Assembly: GCA_905221605.1 (NCBI GenBank)
Contig: CAJNDS010002436.1
Location: 194,979 to 258,978 of the forward strand
Direction of reading: 5' to 3'
From: Symbiodinium natans
Lineage: Eukaryota; Sar; Dinophyceae; Suessiales; Symbiodiniaceae
Length of the DNA stretch: 64,000 nucleotides
In this document: in pieces, positions 31,601 through 39,900 of the stretch
Layout of the letters: every line of letters begins with the position of its first letter
How positions within the stretch are numbered: the stretch's first letter is position 1
The notes under the pieces: generated by a model
What the model was told of the DNA's origin: nothing
Seen by the model: the letters and a program-made list of their open reading frames with translations, nothing else
Databases searched by the model: none
Made by a program: the position numbers and the translations under genes

Positions 31601-32998
31601 CACCTCAAACTTCAGAGCAACTCTTTTCAGATCTTCAAACGATTCACTATCGCCATGCAACAAGCAATGGCTTCTACACCGATCTGGCAAACTGCGCAGC
31701 AAAACCATAACCGAATCCGCTTCTTGGATCTGCAAACCACCAGCATGCACATCGGGATCAAGACTATTGAGCAGCTTGGTGTACTTGTTCAACTCATGCT
31801 CAATCTTTCGAATGATCTCCGGAATACTGGGTGCTTTCACGGTTTGATTCACCAGCTGCGACCGAAAGAACAGGCATTCAGCTCGCGACTTCAGGCAAAA
31901 CTCCTTCGCCAGCAATCTCAAAGCCACAAAACCAGATTGTTGATAAGTGCTCTCACTTTCAACATATGTCTGCAAAATCAGAGAACTCTTCTCATGATTT
32001 GCAAAAGTCTGTCGCAGGATGTGCATCAGCCTCGTCGACCTCTTCTGTTGCTCCACAGTAAGTCGATCCTGTTTCAGCCGAGACTCTTCTTGAGTCTTCA
32101 CCGCATGCATGAGCTCATTGGGAAACACTTCTGAACCCAAACCAACCCAACTGGTCAGCTTCTCCATCCAGGTCAAGAATCCAAGAGCTTCAGAGATGCG
32201 ATCCTTCCAAGACGAAAAGTCAATGGTCGGCAAACTGGGCAACCATTTGTCCGATCGAGCAAACACATCCCTTTCCCTTTCTTGCTCCAGAGGTGGAGGT
32301 CTCAGTGGGGGACTTGGGCTCGCCATCCGAAAAAGCTGGGTCCCCTTCGCAGGAGTACCCACTGGCGATGCACCTTGACATCCCGAAGAAGAACTGGGCA
32401 TGTTCTCAGGAACACCATCCTGAGGTAAGGGGGGATTCACCTGTTGCTGTTGCTGTGGCTGCTGTTGCTGATGCTGCTGTATCATCCACTGCTGATGCTG
32501 CTGCTGTTGCTGCACCATGGACGAAGTCATCGTTTGCATAAACTGCTGTTGCTGCACAACCAGTTGCTGCATCATGCTTTCCAATTCTCGCACTTGTCTC
32601 GTCAACCCTTGCACGTCGGGTGATGTTTGTGATGGTGTCACCACAGGTTGAGGAGGTCCAGTGGATAGTCCTGGTGGTAACGAAGGACTTCCTACCGCTT
32701 GCTGAGGCAAACCAGGGGGAAACGAAGGGCCTCCCATTGTCTGTTGGGGTGCTCCAGTAGCTACCCCATGAGGGCTTCTGGCGGGAGTTCGACCTCTGGG
32801 CACTGGGCCATACACAGGTTGGCTTCCTTGTGCCAAACCTTGCACCCACAGTGGGTTGGGATTTCCCAAACCCGGAAAAGGGTCTACCCTTCGCCTTGTC
32901 TCAGCATCCATGATGGGCACAGAGCTTCCACGCTCTCGTCCACCTCTTGGACTCCTCACATGAGCTCCACTGGTATGTCGTGGGGGTGTATTCAACAT
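28619..32998 (-). CDS. Element A Gag-protease-integrase polyprotein
   Basis: 1459 codons. The N-terminal half is Pro/Gln-rich (poly-Gln runs about 32440-32560) and then helical Gag-like sequence. A CCHC zinc knuckle, CYVCGGKGHYARDC, lies near residue 523 and is followed by a Lys/Gly/Pro-rich linker. The retropepsin motif IDSGAS is near residue 698 and its C-terminal VADVAHNIL strand about 90 residues on. An HHCC zinc-binding site (HRMRGHIPFSSECPHC) near 875 starts integrase. The catalytic triad is QADF (about 907), RTDSE (about 978) and GVERAV (about 1015). The frame ends about 14 codons into the start of the RT frame. The leftmost Met is used; it lies 312 bp from element B's start on the other strand. 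Confidence 0.92.
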   Translation of the reverse strand: MLNTPPRHTSGAHVRSPRGGRERGSSVPIMDAETRRRVDPFPGLGNPNPLWVQGLAQGSQPVYGPVPRGRTPARSPHGVATGAPQQTMGGPSFPPGLPQQAVGSPSLPPGLSTGPPQPVVTPSQTSPDVQGLTRQVRELESMMQQLVVQQQQFMQTMTSSMVQQQQQHQQWMIQQHQQQQPQQQQQVNPPLPQDGVPENMPSSSSGCQGASPVGTPAKGTQLFRMASPSPPLRPPPLEQERERDVFARSDKWLPSLPTIDFSSWKDRISEALGFLTWMEKLTSWVGLGSEVFPNELMHAVKTQEESRLKQDRLTVEQQKRSTRLMHILRQTFANHEKSSLILQTYVESESTYQQSGFVALRLLAKEFCLKSRAECLFFRSQLVNQTVKAPSIPEIIRKIEHELNKYTKLLNSLDPDVHAGGLQIQEADSVMVLLRSLPDRCRSHCLLHGDSESFEDLKRVALKFEVQQRVWSEAPGTKLQPFRDPNEGKGNEGKPKGKGKEQKGKRESSKGAGKRASSQNKKDVECYVCGGKGHYARDCWYKEGDSGKKPNSPNAKAKAKAKGDPKKKPEKGKPKGKGKGKGKTVAEVSQEGESSDYQLTGGEWNEPESEARVESVLQPLEGLLDEVRKEWIPRSTDEIDWSWEVETRVRIAELEHRISTDLSQMLPSKSVRSLMKPPMNQVKSMEKDDASKWWLIDSGASVTVIAKRYLDEFQILDRKALGPNERYSAANDTPVNVFERVRIRALLPMYEGKQYLGLTSVCVTGVVADVAHNILSTEQMVNTGWEVKFTRREISLRHEKKGVMGYGVSWAGCPWIYLQGDAGKRKKVTFGRTEVRPMDVDDGQRPMEVDQMQSVQSMTKKKQEEMELHRMRGHIPFSSECPHCRMTRGTTQHRRTKDAQDRPVALQADFCFINLVTGTFAKDQPTAPNMKVLVMTEMSTRMIGCLLVGTNADNTSSWIRYWMNAFGLDIAGSAVLLRTDSETAVSALIKRANLGIRIVTQRAPPQGHEAVGGVERAVRTLKELFSTVRLDLRAQGFDLKRSPRAFEFGLIYCAAMHNHHAAAFDGKKSPQELVLQRSLHECGSSLIGATVLAELPDSMKTTALSRFVEAAYVYPEVGGLTHVVSAMVDGCPKHFRAKSIKHIVPLKIGLEHCQHLLKEHDPSDTLAPPILKEKEDGVPDRIEGEADKAFEGRVSDGPTTDMSKVGPPAAWVKEHGGTANCPACGPKRGKANHNAECRKRYDDWLKAQRQRLESKEPTEETPKMDQRSSKDAGVMESGSEPSLLKRPKITYESRPDPKLEERQSVPTPATEVVDVDMEDFEDPSLPYQGIPDEAMEPGYFEGETPAEDEAIPMEEEKPQMDVDSVPNESSRVPRRLESLTSDVNSVPDESNRVPRLINRICLDPRLDVPQGPIKMVSSDESPKLVHVTNSILLNKNSTFPESMKVCGSQVDRWMSIRCG
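28660..28680 (-). other. Frame change between integrase and RT frames of element A
   Basis: The upstream frame reads PESMKV and then off into a stop, while the RT frame picks up at DPKLIDG. A single-base shift within GTGTGTGG restores continuity. Most copia elements shift, if at all, between Gag and Pol, so a recent indel is the simpler reading. Confidence 0.6.
32440..32565 (-). repeat. Gln-codon (CAG/CAA) repeat in element A Gag
   Basis: Imperfect trinucleotide run encoding poly-Gln blocks, interrupted by His, Met and Pro codons. Confidence 0.85.
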
Positions 32999-33310
32999 AG
33001 TTCCTGAACTCAGGCTCCAGCCTGCAGTCTCTCCACAACGTCTTCTGGCGAAAATTCTCTCACCAACACCAGATGGTCCAGGCTCCTGAAGAACCTTAGT
33101 TCTACTCTACCAAGCACCGTATTCCTCCAAGATCGGTCACAACCAATCCAGTTCCAGACAAACCACCTTGCCCGGGCTCCAAAGTGCCTCAACAGCCGCT
33201 GAACCAACTCAGCGCAAGTCGTACGTGCACCTGGATGTAGAGTTTGCTTTCCAGATGGCTATGTTTACATTCAAGGGCAGACAGAAGTAAACAGAAGGAG
33301 GTTTACCCAG
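32999..33310. promoter_or_regulatory. 312-bp divergent leader between elements A and B
   Basis: The only sequence between the two start codons. If both elements are transcribed, leaders or promoters for both directions must lie here or be missing. No LTR ends, tRNA-complementary primer site or obvious promoter motif was recognised. Promoter function is inference from position. Confidence 0.3.
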
Positions 33311-35755
33311 ATGACTGGATGTGGTTTCTGGATGAGAGTCCTTTGCAGTGCAGTTCTTCTACTTTGTGCAGGGCTTGTTACAGCAGAAGGTTGGTTGTTG
33401 ATGATCAAGAATGTGAAAGCAAAGGCAGCAAGAAGCAGTACAGAGATATTGCTAGATGAAGCAGAGCTCGTTATGTCAAAGCCGCTGCCCAGGAATTCGA
33501 TTTCCCTCCAGGATGACCTGAAGACTATTGCCTTGGAGGATGAGCATGCCGAGGTGCAGCATGCGACTCATGCACTTGGTGAAAGCAGCAAGAATGTGCA
33601 TGTGAGAAGAGAGAGAGAAGAGACAGAACATGTGGAGCTCATGTCCTTCAGTTTGCAGCGTCGTCAAACCAAAGAAGCCCCAATACGCTATGAAGATCAA
33701 GACAATGAAGAAAACTACAACCTCGAGATTGTGAAGTACATGATCGCAGGATTTGAAGCATCAAGAAACTTCGACATCACGAATTTGAAGATTGAGGTGA
33801 AAAGATGGTATGAAGGTACAAGAAGATTCCTTCGAAGCCTTGAGTCGAGCTACGCCCCTGAGATCTCAGTCATGTTTCACAAGCAGAAGGAAATTGTTTT
33901 CGTGTTGATGATCGTGATGTGCACCCCGATTGGTTTGGTTACTTGGATCAGCCTGTACAACATGTGTGCCATCCAAAGCAAAAGAAAAGAGTGTTTGAAG
34001 AGAAGAGTTTCGAGGAGAGCCAGGTATCAAGAAGTTCGTGCATGTGGTGTTCAGAAGAAGACGCTCATGTTCATTGTGTTGCTGTATACAAACACGCAAG
34101 CAGCTGAAGCCATGAATGCTCAGATGGAGCAAGCAATGCAATCTTTGGCCCAGCAGACAGCAACGAACACCCAACAGATAAACGACCTGGTTAGCGCAGT
34201 TCAGCAGCAAGCATCCCAGCAGCAGCAAGCAAGCACAGCAGCTCAAAGTGCAGCAGCAGCCAGTGAAGGCGAGATGAGAGAAATGTTTCGCAACATGCTT
34301 CAAGTGGCTACAAGAACGAGCACAGCGGTCCACGAGGCAGCAAGCATGATCAACAATATGGGTCAAATGCATCGAGATTTTCGTGAGCATCAAGAAGCAC
34401 GAGAACAAGCACAAGCAGAAAGAGAAAAGAGAAGAGAGAAGGGAGATGTCGAGTTGCACAAGATGATCAAGACCCCCGACGTGTTCAACCCAAGCAGTTT
34501 CAAAGAAGAGCATGAAGGCTGGAGTGAATTCAGACACAAGATGCGAACCTGGATTGGAGCGTTGGACCCAGAGATGTTAGCAAGAATTGAAGCCGTTGAA
34601 GCAAAGAGAAGTGAAGCTGTTGAGTTTTCCACCTTGAGTGACGAGCACAAAGCCGTTAGCAAGAAGCTCTACACGATCCTCACTTCGTACACGAAAGGTC
34701 GCCCATTGAGAACGATCAAGCAGATTACAGAGGAGAATGGTTTAGCATGGAGAATTTTGCTCGAAGAACACGAACCCTACACTCGTGGTAGAAGTCTTCG
34801 TTTGCTGACTACCCTCACGAAGTACAAGTTTGAAAACAAGAAGACCACCATGGAGAACATCCTTGCATTCGAAGAAGCAATCGAGCAGTATGAAAAGGCA
34901 TCAGGAGATGTGGTGCAAGATGATTTGAAGATTTCAATTATCCTCAATCAGCAAGATGGTCAACTTCGACAACACATGTTGCTCAACTTGAGAGATGATA
35001 CAAAGTATTCAAGTCTTCGTCAGTTTCTCCTGTCCTATGAGCAAAACACGCGCTGGACCACAACTGACTTGATCAACGCCGGCAACGACCACGGTGGACA
35101 AGCAGACATGGATGTCAGCAACGTGAACAAAGATGATAGAAAAAGGCCCTGGAGATCCAAAGGAAAAGGAAAAGGAAAGTTCAGCAAAGGCGAAGGAAAG
35201 GGCAAAGGAAAATGGAGGAAAGGAAAGTCCAAAGGAAAAGGCAAGTATGGCAACGACTACGGCTACAACTCCAAAGGACGAGGAAGAGGAAAAGGTCGTG
35301 GTCGAGGTCGCGGTCGTTTTGGTCGTGGAAAAGGATTTGGTCGTGGATTTGGAAAAGGACGCGGAAAAGGAAGCTTTGGTCCTCAGTGTTGTCATTACTG
35401 TGGAAAGTCTGGTCACTTTGAAGCCCAATGCAGACAGAAGCAGAGAGATTTTGGTGATGTTCGAAACGTGAACGACGACCAGCAAAGTACCACAGCAGCC
35501 AGTTCTACTGCAGCACCAAGCACGTCAAGCACCACGAACGTGACGAGCGTCAGCAGGAACCAAGCAAAGACCATTAAGTTGATTGCTCTCTTTCCTTTCA
35601 CAGGAATCTTTCTTCCTTGTGCGTCTCTGCTGCCTGAATCGTTCTTCTTCTTCACAGGCACTCCCTCTTTGCCAAGCCACAGAGGAATGAGGCTGACATC
35701 GGCGCCACTGTCCAAGATCACTTCTATCTTCTCATGGACAGGACTGTTCTCATAA
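33311..35755 (+). CDS. Element B Gag with N-terminal signal and membrane segments
   Basis: 814 codons as read, of which the last 60 or so (after about 35575) are antisense of the inverted protease block. It opens with MTGCGFWMRVLCSAVLLLCA, a signal-peptide-like start with a plausible cleavage after TAEG. A second hydrophobic stretch (IVFVLMIVMCTPIGLVTWIS, about residues 195-220) and a third ending TQAAEA (about 250-268) follow. Then come a Gln/Ala-rich helical part, a Gag-like body, a Lys/Gly and Arg/Gly-rich basic region (about 615-690) and a CCHC knuckle, CHYCGKSGHFEAQC (about 694-707). Membrane segments ahead of Gag are unusual for copia elements. Confidence 0.85.
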   Translation: MTGCGFWMRVLCSAVLLLCAGLVTAEGWLLMIKNVKAKAARSSTEILLDEAELVMSKPLPRNSISLQDDLKTIALEDEHAEVQHATHALGESSKNVHVRREREETEHVELMSFSLQRRQTKEAPIRYEDQDNEENYNLEIVKYMIAGFEASRNFDITNLKIEVKRWYEGTRRFLRSLESSYAPEISVMFHKQKEIVFVLMIVMCTPIGLVTWISLYNMCAIQSKRKECLKRRVSRRARYQEVRACGVQKKTLMFIVLLYTNTQAAEAMNAQMEQAMQSLAQQTATNTQQINDLVSAVQQQASQQQQASTAAQSAAAASEGEMREMFRNMLQVATRTSTAVHEAASMINNMGQMHRDFREHQEAREQAQAEREKRREKGDVELHKMIKTPDVFNPSSFKEEHEGWSEFRHKMRTWIGALDPEMLARIEAVEAKRSEAVEFSTLSDEHKAVSKKLYTILTSYTKGRPLRTIKQITEENGLAWRILLEEHEPYTRGRSLRLLTTLTKYKFENKKTTMENILAFEEAIEQYEKASGDVVQDDLKISIILNQQDGQLRQHMLLNLRDDTKYSSLRQFLLSYEQNTRWTTTDLINAGNDHGGQADMDVSNVNKDDRKRPWRSKGKGKGKFSKGEGKGKGKWRKGKSKGKGKYGNDYGYNSKGRGRGKGRGRGRGRFGRGKGFGRGFGKGRGKGSFGPQCCHYCGKSGHFEAQCRQKQRDFGDVRNVNDDQQSTTAASSTAAPSTSSTTNVTSVSRNQAKTIKLIALFPFTGIFLPCASLLPESFFFFTGTPSLPSHRGMRLTSAPLSKITSIFSWTGLFS

Positions 35756-36475
35756 AATGATTCTTGGACTGCACGAACACAAAGGTTGCAATCTTCTTCG
35801 CGCTCATAACCATCTTTCCACCACAACATCAAAGGATCATCTTCTTCTTGGTGCTCGTGTTTCTCTTCTTCTTGCTCTGCATCGCTGAGCTGAAATTCTT
35901 CAACACGAAGCACACGACCAAAATAGTCAATCTCAAGTTCTTCTTCTGCCTTTGTGTCGACTTCGAAAACTTCTGGACTGTTGTAGAGGATCTCCAATGT
36001 GGATCATGGAGATTTGACGCACGTATGTTCAGCTCGAACTTCTGTCTTGATCATCGTGCTTCTGTACGGAAAATCCTCCGTACGGTACATGTCCGTGGGA
36101 TCTTTGTACTTCGACTGCGCCGCGGAGTAGTGCACAACCACAATGCTGTCTGTATCATGCCAGCCAGGTTCTTGCTTTCTTGCTGCATTAGCCATGTGGG
36201 AGTTCAGCTGAATGACGGTGCGAACGTGTTCCTGCTCCAGATTCACATAGGCTTCGCTCTCACCTCTTTCCTGCTTGCAAATAAGCATAAGTAGCCAGCG
36301 AGTTCTTGTGGTAGTGAACAGGAATGTCTGACATTCCGTCTGACAACATCAAGCCATCATCCTTCTTGACAATCTCCCAGCCATTCTTGAGTAGCTTTCC
36401 GACTGCCAACAAAGGATTGACCACATTCGCAACAATGAAGCATTCTTGCATCTTGACTGCTTCTTGCATGGTGCA
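35575..36475 (-). pseudogene. Inverted protease block inside element B
   Basis: On the minus strand 35997-35575 reads an acidic linker and then VILDSGADVSLIPLWLGKEG, the retropepsin active site (DSGAD at 35698-35712). At 36470-36265 the same strand reads CFIVANVVNPLLAVGKLL, matching the C-terminal retropepsin strand. Between them 36288-36004 encodes another Pol-like piece (HYSAAQSKYKDP...). All three lie antisense to Gag and Pol. The C-terminal protease piece comes before DSGAD on the minus strand, so one simple inversion does not explain it; at least two inverted pieces, or loss of the protease core, are needed. An assembly error is possible. Confidence 0.75.
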
Positions 36476-36479
36476 TGGA

Positions 36480-36937
36480 AAGCCGTTAAAGTGTGCAAGA
36501 AGTATGCGCAGAAGATGGTCCCCTTGAAGAAAGATGAACGCCAAGAACAAGAAGCAAGAACCAGCGACACGTGGAGCATCGAGAAGGCTGGTACGGAACT
36601 TGTGCGGCACCACAACACGCCGCGCACCCACAAGTTCAACCCTGAGAACGCAGCTGGAATGCCCACGGACATTGAGAATTTGACGTCCTGGAGATACACT
36701 GTCTATGCCACGAATTTCTATGAAGACGAAGATGATTGGAGCAGAGACACAGAACCTCCTGAAGAAGCATTCGCTTTGCCGTGGTATGGTCAGACCAGAT
36801 TTCGTCTCAAAGAACCTGTTCGTGAAGATAGAAGAAGCAGTGCACAAGAGCAAGAGGCAAAGAGACAGAAGCTTGAAGAAGAAAAGAAAAGATGTGCAGA
36901 TGGAAGAAGCCACGAGGTGAAGTTGAACGAGATTCTT
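36480..36937 (+). CDS. Element B Pol segment upstream of integrase
   Basis: The plus-strand frame resumes with KAVKVCKKYAQKM and runs through a charged region (GTELVRHHNTPRTHKFNP, RYTVYATNFYEDEDDW) of the type found before integrase in dinoflagellate copia proteins. It is offset by one base from the Pol frame near 36930, so an indel separates them. Confidence 0.65.
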
Positions 36938-36938
36938 T

Positions 36939-39900
36939 GTGTTCACCTACGATGGCTATGAGTACAGCAAGAATAGCAGCGTGCAGATTTTACGTCAACT
37001 TTGTCGTGAATTTGAAGTACCAAGCAGTGGCAGCAAAGAGCAGATGCTGAAGCGCTTGTCTTGCGCAGCTCGGGAGCGCGAAGCGGCAGACAGTCGAGCC
37101 CTCGGGCGCAGGCAGTATGAAGCACAGGTCGCGCCGCTGATGAGGAAGCGCGAAGAACGCCCCAATGAGCAGGAAGTGATGCTACACAACCTGACGCACC
37201 TGCCATTTGCTGGCTGGTGTGAGCATTGCGTCGCCACACGGGCGAAAGAAAATCAGCATCGGAAGAGCGAATCCCCCGCTGAAGAGAGCAGCAAGTCAAC
37301 ACTCTGTTTCGACTTTGCGTACACCTCAACGAGCAGCTCTGAGGCGCAGCCCATGGTCACGCTAATAGCGAATGATGCATGGTCCAAGTGGTTTGTCGCC
37401 GTGCCCGTAGCAAGAAGAGGAGGCGCAGATGCGCTGAGGCACATGACCGAAGCGTTGACTACAGCTACACTGCAGCTTGGGTACTCAGAAATCAATGTGA
37501 AGGCAGACAATGAAGGTGTTTGCAGAAGCTTGAAGATTGCACTCCAGAAAATGCGTGGAGCGCATGGCCTGAGCACTACACTTCTTTCAAGTGTACCCCA
37601 TGATCACGAAAGCAATGGTTTGGCCGAGCGTGCAGTCCAAACAGTCAGAAGGCATGCGAATTGTATCCTGGATGAGGTCAGAGTGAAGACAGAACTTCCT
37701 CTTAGCCATGAACACCCACTGATGTCGTGGGCAATGCGACACTCTGCGTGGCTACTCAACCGTTTTCATCGGTCCTCAGCAACAGGAAAGACGCCGTATG
37801 AATTCATGACAGGCCAACCGTATCGAGGAGAACTCGTACCATTTGCAAGCACGATTATGGTGAAACGCTTGAGACCGAAGCGCAAAGGTGACCGTTTGTG
37901 GACGTTCGGAGTGTTCCTCGGCAAGACTGAATCTGGAATGTGGCTTACCTTCCAGAGCGATGGCATTCACGCATCAAGAAGTGCGAGACCAGTTGGTGAA
38001 GCTTACGACGCGAAGGCCATCAGCAGCGTGAACGTTTTCACTTGGTCGATCAAGAACAACACACTTGGCAGCCGAGTACTACCTCAGAAAAGATTGGTTT
38101 CTCCGCAGATTGTTCTTCCAGCAGTTGCAGCAGGTGAAGAACGAAAGAGCCTTGAAGATGAAGTTGCAGACGAAGCCGCCTCTGATCCTCCAACAAGTGA
38201 TGAGGAGAAAGCAAGGAGAGATGCAGAAGGAATGCTTGAAGAGTTTGAACTTGTCCATGATGAGCATGATCCTCTTGCAGATATGGTTTCCGAGCATGAA
38301 GATGAAAGAGAAGAAGTTCCTGAAGAAGCAAAGATGGATCGAGAAAGCAGACCAGACTTCGAATGTGTTGGTTCACCAAGCAAGATCCCAAGAACAAGAG
38401 TCGAGCTTCCCAGGTTTGGACCTGGAGCATCGTCTTCGGTGATGAGAGCAGAAAGAATGCCCGACAATGATGAGAGGTCGGACGAAGAAGAAGATTGCTT
38501 TGCAGGCAGTGAAGCTGGTGACTTTGAGACAGAAGATGAATGGAGCGATGAAGAGCAACAAGAAGAAGTTCAAGTCCTTCCAGAAAGTTTCTTCTCAGAG
38601 GAAGCAGGACCTCCTCAACTCGCAGAAGAAGACCTCGAGATCTTTGACGATGCCGCAGCAGGAAAAGAAGTTTCCAGATTGACAAAGATGGGTGTCATAG
38701 AAGAGGTGCCCATGGTGCAAGAAGAGAACAAAGAAGTTGTTTGGTTGACAACAAAGCTGGTTTTCGACTGGAGATTTCGGGAGTCAGAAAACGTCATCTG
38801 CGAGAACGAGATCCCTGAAGGGCAACAAGAAGTTCCTCATGAAGCCCTGAAGCCACGAAGATGCTGGCAGAGAAGAGCAAGGCTGGTAGCAAGAGAGTAT
38901 AACAACTCGAAGCGAGAAGATGTTTTCAGCCCAGCTACCTCTCCGTCGTTGACGAAGCTGATTCCAATTTTGGCATTGGCAAATCGATGGAGTATTTGGT
39001 CGCTTGACATCAAAGATGCATTTTTGCAGGTTCCCCAGAAGAGACCTGTACACTGCAAGATTCCACGAGGAAAAGGAAGTCAAGCAGTACACGGAATGGA
39101 AGCCAAATGCTGGCGTCTTGGTCGTGTCCTTCCTGGACAAAGAGATGCTAGTCTTCTGTGGAGCGAATTTTGTGCAGAACTTTTGCAACAAGAAGGCTAT
39201 GAGAAAAGCGTCGCAAATCCAGCGTTGTTTCGCTTGATCAAGAACGGCAAGGTCGTATCCGTTTGCATCGTACATGTCGATGACCTTCAAGTAGCAGGAA
39301 AAGCAGCAGTGGTGAAGCCCGTTCTCGAAGCTTTAGCGAAGAAGGTGAAGCTACAAGTAGAAGGACCTTTTCTGACAGAAGAAGATTATCGCAATGGATT
39401 TTCCAAGCAGTCTGTGCGTTTTCTCAAGAGAAGGTATAGCTATGAAGACGGAAAGTTGTTTGTCCGCCCTGACACCAAGTATGTCACCAAGCTCCTTGAA
39501 AAGCTACGCCTTGGATCGAGAAGAGAGAAAGCTACCCCTGCAGCAGGAAATGTGCAGAACACCGATGAGACAAAAGAGCTGGACGAGAACAAGAAGAATG
39601 TGTACCGAAGTTGTGTCGGTATACTGCTATATCTTGCCCAAGATCGTCCTGACATCCAGTATGCAGTCCGAAATTTGGCAACTGGAATGAAGGCTCCTAC
39701 GCAGAAGAAGCAGAAAGAGCTCGAGCATTGCGCGTTGTATCTGAAGAAGACTGCAGGCTATGCGGTTTGCTACACAGCAGGGAGACCTGGAACGGCAACC
39801 TTGCAAAGAAGCAAGAATTTGGAGCAAGATTCCGAGAATGAGAACGAGAAGAGCATCGAGAGTGGCAGTCACCTGGTCGAAGTATTTTCTGACGCCGACT

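Larger units (their letters stand above)
25033..33000 (-). mobile_element. Ty1/copia retroelement A
   Basis: The order Gag - protease - integrase - RT - RNase H is that of Ty1/copia (Pseudoviridae-type) elements. Two long frames, offset by one base, overlap at 28619-28662. The second frame continues about 650 codons past RNase H. No LTR, primer-binding site or target-site duplication was recognised by eye. Both frames are long and free of internal stops, so the copy is probably young. Confidence 0.9.

Noticed and set aside
38050-38685. Leu/His-rich minus frames opposite element B Pol
   Set aside because: Antisense of Glu/Lys-rich coding sequence.
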